Positions 43,135-54,467 of a DNA stretch of 64,000 nucleotides are shown here, piece by piece. Under the pieces are notes generated by a model. The model did no database searches, was not told the origin of the DNA, and worked only from the letters and a program-made list of their open reading frames with translations. Where the stretch lies: the NCBI GenBank assembly GCA_024748595.1, contig CP072944.1, positions 652,001-716,000 on the forward strand. The letters run 5' to 3'. The position numbers and the translations under genes are program-made. Position 1 is the first letter of the stretch. Every line of letters begins with the position of its first letter. The DNA comes from Sodalis sp. Ffu (GTDB lineage Bacteria; Pseudomonadota; Gammaproteobacteria; Enterobacterales; Enterobacteriaceae).

Positions 43135-44325
43135 TTAGCGCTTTTAAAATATCATGAAATACCATGAATAGTAAAAATATCTTTATCACCGCGCCCGAAG
43201 AGATTAATCACCAAGCTCTACGGTTTTTTAATTCTGCTTTAACCATCTTCAGCGCATGAGCCAGCTAGTGAGAAGATTCTAGAGCCGGGATAATGCCTCT
43301 TCATAACTCGATAAACTCTTGAATGCTTCTAACGCTTCATAATCGGTAACCGAAACACATTGCGCCCACCAGATACTATCAAGGTAGGCATGCTGCGGCC
43401 CAACCGACGTAAAATCGAGGCCAGCAGAAATAGAGTAGAACTTTTCAATCTGACCCTAAGCGGACTGCATCACCAACGACTTCATACCTAAATAAATCCC
43501 CAAACGGCCGTGTTTAAAGGAAGCGCCATGTTAACCTGTCTCGATACCCAAACCACCCGGCTCAACGCCTATCAACTGCACGGATAGTTCATCGATAAAA
43601 TCGACAAATATGCCAATAGCATTGGAATCGCCTCCGACACAGGCGATCACCGCATCTAGCAGACATTGTTTCGTACGCCTGCACTTGCTCCGCGGGTCTC
43701 CTCGCCTATCATCCGCTGAAATTCACGCACAATGGTTGTGGAAAGGGATAAGTACCGGCGGCAGAGCCGAGAGCATATAATGAGCTCGTTCGTAACTGTC
43801 TGACCAATCGCGCAGCTTTTAGTTATAGGCATCTTTTAGAGTAGAAGAACCGCTATGCACGGGGATCACCCCAGCGCTTATCAGCTGCATACGAAAAACG
43901 TTAGGAGACTGGCGTGCTATGTCTTTTGCTCCCATATAAATACGACATTTCAATCCCAATAGCGCTCAAGCGAGGGCGGAAGTCACCCATGCTGACAGCC
44001 CTAGTTTCGGCTATGATTTCAGTTTTGCCCATGCGTTTCGCTAGAGTAATACCTGCCCATATAATACCTGATTGGTTTTATGGGCACCACCGTCAACAAA
44101 TACTCACGTATCAAATATAGTTTACTGCGGGTCCCAGCGGTTAGGTTGCAACATAACGTCAACGGCGTTGGCCGTCACTGCATAGTGAGTAAGTAGATCT
44201 TTAAATTCTGTCTGAAAGGCCAGAACTAGCTGGGCGCTAATAAAGGCATCGTCTAGCTAGGCCAGAGCTGGTACCAAAATTTGCGACACGTACATACCAG
44301 CAGAATTTTCTAAAATAATGGTTAA
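43135..44325 (-). pseudogene. trpB: Fossil of trpB (tryptophan synthase beta)
   Basis: N-terminal SAGMYVSQILVPAL (about 44295) matches GGMYVPQILMPAL, and C-terminal VINLFGRGDKDIFTIHGIS (about 43215-43160) matches VVNLSGRGDKDIFTVHDIL. Between them many short matching blocks are interrupted by stops and shifts; no frame above 70 codons remains. It occupies nearly the full original length, so decay was by point changes and small indels rather than deletion. Confidence 0.92.
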
Positions 44326-44339
44326 GCCTTGTCATCGCT

Positions 44340-45347
44340 TGATAATTCTCTCAATGTTCCATGCCGTCGGTCTAGGTAGGCACGCAGACTCAGAAATACC
44401 ATAGCAAGTTTGTGATGATCTTTGATACTCGCACTTTTAACGCCGGAATTTAGTCCAACGCAACCTAAGCAGGCAGTGGCCACGCAATTATCTGCCGACA
44501 ATCTTCCACACCATGCAGCTATACCGCCGCCAGATTCAACGCGGCTGCTGTTTCGGCAACATCATCGAGCGGGCTATCACGAAAAATGCCGACGTAACGC
44601 AATGCAGCGCCTGTCGTATCGCCATGCCCAGATATAGCTCCAACATTAGCTAGCTGCCAATTGGAAAACCGTTGACATAATGACGTAATTCACGTATTTG
44701 CTGGTGATAATTAATATCTGATTTACTGATCACCGTCACATCGAACGGTAATTTCGGAGCAAGAATGGGGGTACGATTCAAATTGATAGAGAGATCGCGC
44801 AAATCAGGGTTGTTGATACCCACTATTTTAGCTTCCAGTGTGATAGCGCGTTGCTGCTCCTCTTCGCTTATGATTTCCGTTAACGTATCCATGTTCAAGT
44901 TGTGGGCTACAGCTACCAGCTCGCGGTAAACATTACCGTCAAGCAGCGATGACATCAATAAAATCGCATCAGCTTGATATAAACGTGCGAAGTAAATTTG
45001 CCAGGGATCTTAATAAAATCTTTGCATAGCAACGACTGGCTTACCTGACGCAAAAAATTGAAGCTACCCTGAAAATATTTTCGTCGTTTAGAACCAAAAG
45101 GGCAGAGACGTAATGTTCGTAAACGCAAGTGATAACGGTAAGATCGAAATTTTACCTATAATTCCTCTGGAGGGCGAGGCCTTTTTGCATTCGAAGACAA
45201 GCGACGGGTGATCGCTTGACAAAGAATCATAAAAGCTGCGCTACTTGGTTGCAGCTGATGTCAGAAGCTGGCCAACTGCTGCTGTTTTTGGGCAGATATT
45301 CAAATTTTCTTATCTGTAACAATTTTCGTCAACACCGTATCCTGCAT
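44340..45347 (-). pseudogene. trpC: Fossil of fused trpC-trpF (IGP synthase / PRA isomerase)
   Basis: From 45347, MQDTVLTKIVTDKKI, then a stop, then QKQQQLASF, matches MQTVLAKIVADKAI..KQQQPLASF. A 102-codon open piece (44650-44958) carries LTEIISEEEQQRAITLEAKIVGINNPDLRDLSINLNRT, the IGPS core. The PRA isomerase half is reduced to fragments such as SADNCVATACLGCVGL near 44490. About one third of the original 1.36 kb is deleted. The enzyme cannot be made. Confidence 0.93.
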
Positions 45348-45352
45348 TTTTC

Positions 45353-46820
45353 TTATCCTTCTGCAGCTAAAGCCGTCACACGTGCATAAGGAGTGCCCCT
45401 ATGAATCTCATTCAACGCCCAAGCAAGTATTTTCACGAAGATCTTCATGACCAAACAGTTTTAGTAACAGTGTTACATTAACAGCAACCAAAAACTCGTG
45501 TGTTCGTTTACCTTTACCTTGCAACAACCGCGCCAAAGTATCACGATTTTCTTCAGATAATCCACCGCGTAACGCGCACTCTGGCTGGAATCGTAGGCCA
45601 AAGCCCGCAGGAATCAACGAGTAGTTTTCCCCATCACCACATGAGTGATGGGGAAGCCATGCAGGGCTACTTCATCCAATGCTGCTTGCTAGCACCATCG
45701 CTGCGCGCTGATAAGCCCAGCATCCCTAAAGTCTGAGCCATAGGCAATACTAATTTTGGACTGTAGACACCGATCAGCGCTAGCGGCGGACGCGACGGGT
45801 CAATCAACGGACCAGCACATTAAATAGAGTATGAGTTTTCAATTGTTGGCGAATCGATATTGCATACTGAAAATAGGTGTGATATTGCAGTGCAAACAAA
45901 AAATACATACCCAGTGAGGGCCTGCAGTGGTCTGCTCAGCAGACATATCCAAATTTATAGAACGCTGCTATCACTGGAAACTCTGCTGTTGCCATGCTTT
46001 TGGCTACCCGCGCGCCACAACTGGCAACAGCAAGCGCGCTTGCTGTAGAAATATTAATGCTGTTTCTGACCCCCGCCCGTACCTACTATGTCAGCAAATA
46101 GCTAGTTGGGCGGAGAAAAAGCTTAGCGGCTGCCAACAACGCACCAGAAGCGCCGGGCGATCTCCTATGGATATTCGCCACGCACCTTCATGCTGATAAG
46201 CACTGCCACTAGTTGCTCCGGCGATAATTACCCCTGGATAATGGAACTAAACAGATGTTCACTTTGTCACAGCTGATCCTACCTCCATGGTAAAGATATT
46301 CTAAAATAGCTTGCTTGCATAATCTATTCCTTATGGTTTAAACCAGTGCCCAGTCTAGGGTCGGAGTAGACGTGCCCCTTGGGTGGTTAAAATAGATTAG
46401 GGATACAACTGGAAACCACAGACCCAATCGACATCATTAGCATCGCCATTACCCATGTCATTAAAGTAGGCATTAACCGTCAAGGGCAGGCGAGGCTTTC
46501 CCGTGCAAAATTTCTCTCGCCTGCACTAACATGAACGCCATAAGCTTCAATAATAGCCTGATGACCCAGACAGATGCCGATTATCGGCATCTGTCTGGGC
46601 AATTTTTTAGCAACTGGGGCATACACCAGCATTGACAGGAACACCAGGCCCGGTGAAAACATTAGGATTGGATGTTCCATCTCGGATAACGTCTTACATT
46701 ATCGTCGAAGCCGGTAGCTAATTACAATAAATGACTACCCGATGATTATTCGCACGCAACTGATTCACCAAGGTTATAAGTAAAGCAATCGATCTCGTCG
46801 AGTAACAAGATATCGGCCAT
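45353..46820 (-). pseudogene. trpD: Fossil of fused trpG-trpD
   Basis: Starts MADILLLDEIDCFTYNLGE at 46820 (E. coli MADILLLDNIDSFTYNLAD). The glutamine amidotransferase block KKLPRQMPIIGICLGHQAIIEAYG with the catalytic Cys is at about 46620-46550. The phosphoribosyltransferase end GGLSEENRDTLARLLQGKGKRTHEF..VNVTLLLKLFGHEDL is at 45560-45420, and VTALAAEG plus stop at 45353. Multiple frameshifts and stops lie between. Its ATG overlaps the trpE stop (TGATG), so the coupling of the ancestral operon is still visible. Confidence 0.94.
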
Positions 46821-48080
46821 CAAAACAACTCCCTGGAAGAATGTGCTGTAGCGATAGCACACGCCTTGTTAATCAGTTACATGGCCCGAACTTTCGAAGC
46901 CCCGCTCAGTATACCCATATTCATGCAAGCGCAATAAACGTGCAACACATCAAGATCGGCGCGCAATCGACCCTCAACCCTAGAGACCAGATGCATTACA
47001 AAGGAGTAACGATCCACTTCGCTTAGATCGACAACGTAAAGACTATCCGGTTCGCAAATACGCACAGATCCACCAGCATCAAATGCTCCGCCAACTCAAT
47101 GCGACTGTCAAGATCTGCATCCAGGGAACCATCGGCGCGGCGACCGCGTGGCCGGGTACCGGCGACAGGATAAATTTTAATTTGCCGATTGTTAACATCA
47201 TATTTCAATGAGCTTTCCGGCGAGGCACCAAACAGTGTATATTAATCATCCTGCATAAAGAACATATGGGACTAGGGTTGCTAATTTTCAACGTCTGATA
47301 AGCGGTTAGCGATAACGGACAAGGTAGGGAAAAAACGCCTCGATGGTACCTTGAAAAATCTCTCCATCGCGAATAGCCTGCTGCATATGGCGCATAATTT
47401 GGTCATACTCTTTGACTGCAAATGAGAGTCATGGTGTCATCACTTTATGAAGAAGAGGGCTAGGTGCCTCGCTGAGCTGAAACTGTAACTGCTCAAGTAT
47501 TTCTTGCAGCGCAGGGTTGGTGCTGAATAAACTGACCTGTAATTTACAGGTTTGCCGTTGATGATCTAGGATCAAGAACGTTTCGGCTAAATAAAAATAA
47601 TAATCCGGACAACGCGACCTATGGCGTAAAAAAAGCAAGGGTTCAAAACCGGTTACTAGATCGTAGAAAAACAAACCTCCCAGAAATATCGCTCTCGGCG
47701 CATGTACCGGTTATCCAACGTCTGTTAGCTCCAAACGCAGACAATAAAATACCGATAACGAACTCAAACGAGTATCCTCATCCATCACCACTTCTGTTGA
47801 TGGAAAGTAAGCACGCGGTAATTGATGTAGCTACAAACCATCACTTCTGGCGACAACCCTGCATACAGCAACGGCAGCAGCGCAGCGTCGTTGGCAGTCA
47901 ATGCCTGCACGTCACGGTTTGGTCAAAGCCGTATAATGCACAGAGCGAGCTACCCGCCTCCGGTAGTACGTAACACCTGGAAGCTAGTGATAGTGATACC
48001 CATCACGCCCATTCTGTAACCCTACAGTACTAGCCATTACCGACTGCAATAACCTTGCAACCTCACTTGTCGTGCACAAT
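46820..48080 (-). pseudogene. trpE: Fossil of trpE (anthranilate synthase component I)
   Basis: Pieces in order: QTVT with remnants of VQAL near 47920; FFYDLVTGFE and CPDYYFYLAETFLILDHQ (47670-47570); [38 protein letters not shown] (47207-47090); [25 protein letters not shown] and [16 protein letters not shown] (47045-46877). After KVRAM the sequence jumps to INKACAIATAHSSRELF and the stop, so about 60 codons of the C-terminal catalytic region are deleted. Frameshifts elsewhere. No convincing trp leader peptide was found upstream. Confidence 0.93.
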
Positions 48081-48399
48081 CCATTATACACTTTGTCAAA
48101 TTAGCTCTAAGCTAGTCCATAATAAAAATTTGCACCAGCTGGCAAAATCACGAAATTTATATCATTGAACTGAATATCTTGACAAATCCAACAATAACAG
48201 GCAGTACGATCGGCGTATAAATTCGCTCCTACACCACTACCGCAAAACCTCTAAGATCCCCTGCCAAGATAAGCTCATATGACACTCCTGGTATTATTCC
48301 TCCTACCGATCTTTTTGTGGCTGCAAAGAATACATTTGATCAAGTTCTTCTAAATTTCAGAATCTTTGTCGAATACATCTAACAGGTGAAGATCATTTT
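48081..48399. other. Gap upstream of the trpE fossil
   Basis: Would hold the trpE 5' end, leader and promoter. A TTGACA-like and a TATAAT-like hexamer occur near 48080-48100 on the minus strand, but their spacing is too short for a working promoter. No gene seen. Confidence 0.4.
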
Positions 48400-48640
48400 C
48401 CTTAAATTCACCATTCTTCTGCTAAACAAGCATACTTAGCTGAGTCATTGTGTACTAATGGCCACTGGCTTTCCCAGTTAAGCATTGTGCTATATATCAG
48501 AAATCTGATGAAAAACTATTTTATTCGTGAACCATTTTCCCAAAATGGCGATAATATTCAAGCTTTCGTTTTCAATGATAATTATTTTATTAAACGTTGA
48601 TTAACGGACCCCTGATTTCAGCATGTTTTCTACAAGACTT
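48400..48640 (-). mobile_element. Decayed IS903-group fragment, reverse orientation
   Basis: TTTTATTCGTGAACC at about 48519 is the reverse of the CACGAATAAAA (DRNRAV) block found in the other copies, with AT-rich neighbours. No terminal repeat recognised. Confidence 0.55.
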
Positions 48641-48879
48641 GCTCCAAAACAAATCAAAGCAGATAATTTATATATCATAGTTATCAACCTAAACATGCTG
48701 CTTTACGCTAGATACGAGACTTTATTTTACAGAGTATTCCTATTTTTATTCGCCTTTAGACACCTCTACCAAATATCAACTATTATTGAGAATAGATCAG
48801 ACCATTTCATCTAATTAAAGGTATAGATCACCAATTTTCTTAGAAAAACTCTCTTTATAAATACCTATATTATAAATAG

Positions 48880-49570
48880 AATAAAAGTTTTAAATCATTA
48901 ATTGGTTGAGCGAAAACAATACCACTACATCAAACTAGACTCACTAACGTTCTAATTTAATAAATTAGATATTTTATACCTACTTGTTAATAGAACAAAA
49001 CTACTCAAATCCTCTAATATAAGCATATAAGAAATGATCATCATCATGTTTGAATGCAAACATCATAATATATTTCCTTAATATACCTGCATTAGTGAAC
49101 AGAACAAAAAGTTAATGTCATAATGAAAAACTGCAATTCTGGGCAACATTGCTCAGATTGCTATTATAGTTACTGGATGATACTCTTTAGTCAAAACGAA
49201 TAGAAAGGAAAGTACATGGTCAAAAAAATTGCCGTATCTAACACACAAGCAATATTTGTAAGTCGGATATCGCAACACACGATATTATGATTCTATCTCA
49301 AATAATAATGCAACTAATGATAATCAATATCCTGAATGCATGCAGAAACATGCCGAAAAATTAACGAAGCTACCAACAACCGCGATTATGCTAACATGCT
49401 AGCCAACAATATTGCTATCCGGATTATGTTGATAGAAATCAAGCGAATGCCCATCAATATCTAATTAAAAATAGAAAACAAAAGGTCTAATACCATCCGA
49501 CCTTATTGCTCTCCTTACGATCTCTCGTAAAAGATTACGAGAGGACAGACCTTAAAAAAGTGCCTATACA
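48880..49570 (+). mobile_element. Decayed IS903-group element, forward orientation
   Basis: AAAGTTTTAAATCATTAATTG at about 48886 corresponds to the KFKITNW codons; the shared AATGTCATAATGAAAAACTG and GGGCAACATTGCTCAGA core is at about 49112-49160. A 9-bp-arm hairpin (CTCTCGTAA and its complement, 49522-49543) lies near its end. Stops throughout. The terminal repeats are not clear. Confidence 0.7.
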
Positions 49571-50079
49571 CGAACTGCATCAACAATAGCTGAAAAAAAC
49601 AATACTTACACCACAACAACCGAACAGCATAGTATTTTGATTCCACAACAACGGCAAAACCATACGATAGATTTAGCCGCTCATGCCATTCAATAATATT
49701 TTAAACCTAGGAATTTAATTTTATAAAACCAATGCTCCAATAAAGAACACAAATCATTTGGAACATTATAGCGTCAAATCTCATGGTCGTTATAGCTAGG
49801 TTATCTGAGCGCACAAAATTGAAAAGCTAATAGCGACACTTCCCACCACCGCACATGGTACTTGATAGTATGTCTGAGGCACGCTACCAGACACCAATCT
49901 TAATCTATACATTGCTTGATGAAACACAATTTCGATCCAGCATTATAGCACAGCAAATATCGATTACTGACCTTATAGTCATAATACTGCCACCGATCAT
50001 TTTATATCTATGAGGCAACAACATCCCTTGTGTTAAGAATTATCCATCCGTCTACTAGTACAATTATTTCGTGTGATGT
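49571..50079. other. Gap between an IS remnant and the rluB fossil
   Basis: No gene, RNA or repeat recognised. rnm, yciO and yciQ, which lie between trpE and rluB in E. coli, were not detected. Confidence 0.4.
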
Positions 50080-50640
50080 TATGTACCGCAACGGCGGGCG
50101 GCGTAACTTGATTACGGTATTTAATCGCTCGACGAATTTGTGTGGCCTTTAACCTACGACAAGCATCCTCTACTGATAATTTAGTAACAACACCTCCGAA
50201 AGCTGCACCTTTTCACGCAAATAGTTAATCTATTCTAGAGACAATTCTGTCCATCCGCCACGTGGCAATCCCTTGGGTCAGGGTGACGTTATACCACTGG
50301 TTAAGACCTTCTCCCACCTGAAATTTTAAACTGCGAAAAGCAACAGGACCATCCTCTAATTGAACACCATGGATCAGCTAACGCTGCTTGCTTTACTCAC
50401 TTCACCAAACACGCGCTCGACGTATTCTCGTTCTATTTCATAACCTGGGTACATCAAACGATTTGCCAGTTCTCCGTCAGTAGTAAATAGCAATAGACCG
50501 GAAGTATTGATATTCAAACAACCAACCTCGACCCAACGTAAGCTGCTCAGGCATGGTAGACGATCAAAAACGGTTGGGCGTGATCATCGTAATCAAGGCG
50601 GGTGCTGCATAGCTCACCCGCGGCATTTTTAAAATTGTAT
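50080..50640 (-). pseudogene. rluB: Fossil of rluB (23S rRNA pseudouridine synthase)
   Basis: On the minus strand, NAAGELC (about 50625) matches PEGELC, and [25 protein letters not shown] (about 50535-50460) matches [64 protein letters not shown] and GLPRGGW follow, then RLKATQIRRAIK near the end. The catalytic Asp of GRLD is Asn and the preceding Arg is Cys. About 30 codons between LTQG and GLPRGGW are deleted and the N-terminal S4-like part is missing. Frameshifts occur throughout. Known: RluB makes pseudouridine 2605 in 23S rRNA. Confidence 0.9.
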
Positions 50641-51089
50641 TTATTATAAATAAGTTAATTATTAATCTTTAATAATATTTAAACTCATCGCATCAGTCGC
50701 ACTAATTTGAACCAAAGCGTTTTCCTAAATTTTAATATAGATTACTAGCAATCTATATGATTTATAATCATATTCCATTAATATAAATAAGCATAGTTTC
50801 TTAGGATATAAGACACCTAAAGATTATTGCAGCATGTGAAATCAACACGAAGACTCCCAACGAATAGGGCATCGACCATGGCAGGATACCACCAAACTAG
50901 CTAACAAGAATGACCCCTCAGCCTTTAAAAACTTAACATTAAAATAGAGAGATGTGCCCTATCCCTTGAGAACACACCTATAACAACTCGTGAGTTTTTT
51001 GGTCAAAAAAACCATATTAGATCAATAGCTTCCCCACTTACTAAAATGATCAGGCCTCAATTATGGATTCAATCGGAAGTAATCAAATT
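50641..51089. other. AT-rich gap
   Basis: No recognisable gene. The remaining E. coli neighbours btuR and yciK were not found. Confidence 0.4.
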
Positions 51090-51754
51090 TAAAATCTTTC
51101 TATACTATGGCAAAATACATCACTAATTGGGTGAGCGACGAACTAATTCATCATCAAACACGATTCACTGACATTCTGGTGGATAACTCAACCCTCTTAG
51201 CATAATATAAGAAAATAAAAACACTATAAAAAGACCGAACATACTCTATTTATGGAAGTTATAGAGATTGCAATTATATTGATGTTACAATAAATTTTTT
51301 GCTTAATGCTATAAGCATTACTAAAGTTTTATAGACACCCTTATTTTAGTTAATATAATATTCTTCATATGTCACACTGACTCTAGTGCATCAAAAAATA
51401 GGCTAAAAAATGTCCATATCATGATAAAATTCAACAGATGGCGAAGCACAACATGATGATACAGGCATACTAACCAATCAATATTTAACAGGAAATAATG
51501 AACTAATAAAAAGTCGAGTACTCTCAAAGCATTCCAAGAGAGACAGTCATACCACAAATAAAACGATTATTCAGCAAACTCCTGATATTATCAGATTACG
51601 ATGCCAAACTAAAAATCATAGCCATAAAACGCGCATTAAATAAAATGATCCAACTGTTGTACTATCATCGAACGAGTAGCTTGAACATAATCTTTAATAA
51701 CGACCTTTATATTAAAAAAAGGAGCATCCACGGCTAGATTTATTTAATAAATTT
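51090..51754 (+). mobile_element. Decayed IS903-group element before sohB
   Basis: CATCACTAATTGGGTGAGC at about 51118 matches the ITNWxS codons. GTCCATATCATGATAAAATTC (first 20 bases of the shared core) lies at about 51411, and CACAAATAAAACGATT at about 51553. The right end GATTTATTTAATAAATTT (51737-51754) keeps 13 of 18 repeat bases. It ends 76 bp before the sohB start. Confidence 0.72.
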
Positions 51755-51830
51755 ATTTTTTAGGCGACGCGAGCGTGATCCTTGGATAGAATAGATGATA
51801 ATTGTATTCATTAATTAGCAAGGCGGTTTT

Positions 51831-52829
51831 GTGGAATTCATCGCGTTATACGGACTTTTTTTGGCCAAAATTCTTACCGTTGCGCTGGCTATTTGCGCGT
51901 TGTTCGTATTATTTCTCAACATGCGTCAACGCACGCGTCAACGTAAAAGGCAGATACAAATCCTTGATCTTGGTAAACAGTATCGCGAAATGCAACGCGA
52001 GATGAAGCTGGCACGGATGAACGAATCGGAGCTAGGCATTTGGCACAAACGGCATAAAAAACAGGATAAGAAGGAATCAAAACAAGCCAAAACATTAGCC
52101 AAACAGGGCGATAAATCGCCAGCGAAGTCTTGCCTGTATGTATTGGATTTCAAAGGAAGCATGGATGCTAGCGAGGTTAATTCGCTGCGTGAGGAAATTA
52201 CCGCAGTATTGGCAGTCGCTAATACCGGAGATGAAGTGCTGCTACGGCTCGAGAGCCAGGGCGGGGTAGTGCATGGTTACGGTTTGGCAGCGTCTCAATT
52301 ACATCGCCTACGCGATAAGGGGATTCCTTTAACGGTAGCGGTAGACAAAATCGCGGCCAGCGGCGGTTATATGATGGCCTGCGTTGCTGATCATATTGTC
52401 GCAGCGCCCTTTGCCATTATTGGCTCTATTGGTGTAGTAGCACAACTCCCAAATTTTAATCGATTATTAAAACATAACTATATCGATATGGAGCTATACA
52501 CCGCTGGCGCCTACAAACGTACCCTCACGTTATTTGGTGAAAATTCGCCGGAAGGTCGAGAAAAATTCCAACAGGAATTAAATGAAACACATCAGCTGTT
52601 TAAAACTTTTGTACAACGTATGCGCCCCTCTTTATATATCGAGGCAGTGGCGACGGGTGAACACTGGTATGGTGAACAAGCGCAGGAACTAGGGCTGGTG
52701 GATGCAATTGGCACCAGCGATGATCTGCTAATTAACGCGCTGAATAAGCATGACGTCATCAGCTTGCGCCACAACCAACATAAGCACTGGATAAACCATT
52801 TTACCGACATTGATACTCTTCGGTATTGA
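51831..52829 (+). CDS. sohB: Inner-membrane peptidase SohB (S49 family)
   Basis: 332 residues (E. coli SohB 349). It is a signal-peptide-peptidase-like serine protease facing the periplasm. An N-terminal membrane helix (LYGLFLAKILTVALAICALFVLFL) and a Lys-rich linker (about 45-90) are followed by the S49 domain. DFKGSMDASEVNSLREEI, LRLESQGGVVHGYGLAASQL and KIAASGGYMMACVADHIVA carry the catalytic Ser, and GAYKRTLTLFGEN the catalytic Lys. The start is GTG 51831, matching MELLSEYGLFLAKI in E. coli. The C-terminus is about 17 residues short; no continuation is seen after the stop. E. coli topA lies nearby downstream; here the inverted pyrF end follows instead. Confidence 0.94.
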   Translation: MEFIALYGLFLAKILTVALAICALFVLFLNMRQRTRQRKRQIQILDLGKQYREMQREMKLARMNESELGIWHKRHKKQDKKESKQAKTLAKQGDKSPAKSCLYVLDFKGSMDASEVNSLREEITAVLAVANTGDEVLLRLESQGGVVHGYGLAASQLHRLRDKGIPLTVAVDKIAASGGYMMACVADHIVAAPFAIIGSIGVVAQLPNFNRLLKHNYIDMELYTAGAYKRTLTLFGENSPEGREKFQQELNETHQLFKTFVQRMRPSLYIEAVATGEHWYGEQAQELGLVDAIGTSDDLLINALNKHDVISLRHNQHKHWINHFTDIDTLRY

Positions 52830-53646
52830 GTACTATCATTTCTGGCTAAAGCTAGACATTCGTTAGATAATACCACCAGGTCAAAATCGATGATTGATGC
52901 ACATACACACTTATGCCAGACAAGTGTCTTTTGACCATGTATTCTAATTTTAACATAAATACATTTATTCCACCAATGTTAATATAAGCACTCGTATCGC
53001 TAGTGCGGGAAACATAAAGGAATTTTCTCGTATATAAAAATTTTTGTAATCTAAAAATTTTTGTAATCTACAGTATAAGGCTACAATTTTTACTGTAGCA
53101 TGAAGTAAGATAGTGATTAACGCACTGCGGAATGGTATATTGGACGAATTTCCCCTTATACCAAACACAAGGAAAATATAAAACCAAAACGTCTGTAAAC
53201 CTATTGTATAAACTTGTTCATAGAGAAATTTTCTAGAACAGTTGTATCAATATTTATTAATGAAAAAATTTGATGTATTGCCCGTGAAGCATATTTAACG
53301 CAAAACAACACCAATTAACTGCCTGCTAACTCAACCTTAATCCTATGTAATTTCAGTAATTGCTATTAGCTTATACCAATATTATGTGTATTTTTATGAT
53401 GTAATGCTTTAGCATCCCCCACCTTCCTTAGTGACTTATTTTCTTTCTATTTGCTGGAAACCATTGACGTAACTACATCTAAATTCAGCTCGATGAGCAA
53501 CAAATATCTACACTTCCACTGCTGCTTTAACCTTTAAATATACTACAACAGCCTTCTTTTTAGACGCGCAGCGACTGGCAGTGGCTCATTACAACTGAGC
53601 TTCATCAAAAAGAGCAACTTTATAAAAGCAGATATGTTCACTAGGA
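52830..53646. other. Inversion junction between sohB and pyrF
   Basis: E. coli has sohB-yciN-topA, whereas here sohB faces the 3' end of pyrF. Neither yciN nor yciH is seen. AT-rich, without recognisable IS motifs, apart from a short tandem repeat. Confidence 0.5.
53035..53070. repeat. Two tandem copies of a 17-bp unit
   Basis: TAAAAATTTTTGTAATC occurs at 53035-53051 and again at 53052-53068, followed by the first two bases of a third unit. It lies in the sohB-pyrF junction. Confidence 0.9.
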
Positions 53647-54378
53647 TTACAGTGAATGCAAGATCGCAGCCAGCGCGGCGGCTGGATCAGACGCCATGGT
53701 GATGGGACGACCAATCACAAGATAATCCACTCCTGCCTGCCGCGCTTGGACAGGTGTCATAACCCGACGCTGATCACCGAAATCGTTATTGGAAAGGCGA
53801 ATACCTGGTGTCACTAATGTAAAATCATTACCGAATTCAGCTTTCATCCGCACAACCTCTTGAGCAGCACATACTACACCATCCAGGCAACAATATTTGG
53901 CTAGCCGCGCTAGCCTGACAACAAAGTCTAATGCGCTAGCCGGAATTCCTAAATTCTGCAAATCCGCGTCAGTTATGCTGGTCAGCACCGTGACAGCAAT
54001 TAACTGCGGCGCCTGGCAACCAAATGCAGCCAAGGCTTCATGCGCAGCCACCATCATCCGTTCACCCCCGCTAGCGTGCACATTAACCATCCACACGCCT
54101 AAATCAGCCGCCGCTCTAACCGCCCTGGCAACCGTATTAGGAATATCGTGGAATTTTAAATCAAGAAAAATTTCAAACCCTCGCTGTTGCAAATCTCGTA
54201 CCAGCACCGGCCCAAAATGAGTGAACATTTCTTTACCGATTTTCAACCGGCACTGCTGCGGGGAAATTCGATCGGCAAAATCCAGAGCTTGACTAGCCTC
54301 AGCATAGTCGAGCGCCACAATCACCGGCGAGCGGTTGGTTTGTAGAGAAGAATGAGAAAATAAAGCATCGCGTGTCAT
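53647..54378 (-). CDS. pyrF: Orotidine 5'-phosphate decarboxylase
   Basis: 243 residues (E. coli 245). It decarboxylates OMP to UMP, the last step of de novo pyrimidine synthesis. The TIM-barrel motifs are [14 protein letters not shown] (first Asp), [34 protein letters not shown] (catalytic Asp-x-Lys-xx-Asp), [19 protein letters not shown] and [11 protein letters not shown] (phosphate site). Its product UMP is used by PyrH, encoded earlier in this window. It follows lapB on the same strand with 89 bp between, as in E. coli, where the two are neighbours. Intact. Confidence 0.97.
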   Translation of the reverse strand: MTRDALFSHSSLQTNRSPVIVALDYAEASQALDFADRISPQQCRLKIGKEMFTHFGPVLVRDLQQRGFEIFLDLKFHDIPNTVARAVRAAADLGVWMVNVHASGGERMMVAAHEALAAFGCQAPQLIAVTVLTSITDADLQNLGIPASALDFVVRLARLAKYCCLDGVVCAAQEVVRMKAEFGNDFTLVTPGIRLSNNDFGDQRRVMTPVQARQAGVDYLVIGRPITMASDPAAALAAILHSL

Positions 54379-54467
54379 GACAAACTCGCATTATCAGCAA
54401 TCGAACTGATAACCTCTTTGCTTAACAGCATTTTATCTTCCACCACAGCAAAAATATAACCTCAGAT

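Noticed and set aside
44650-44958. 102-codon piece of trpC as a working short enzyme
   Set aside because: It lacks the start and the catalytic N-terminal part of the barrel; flanking codons show clear frameshifts.
48080-48100. trp promoter and leader peptide
   Set aside because: Hexamers are too close together and no Trp-rich leader frame was found.
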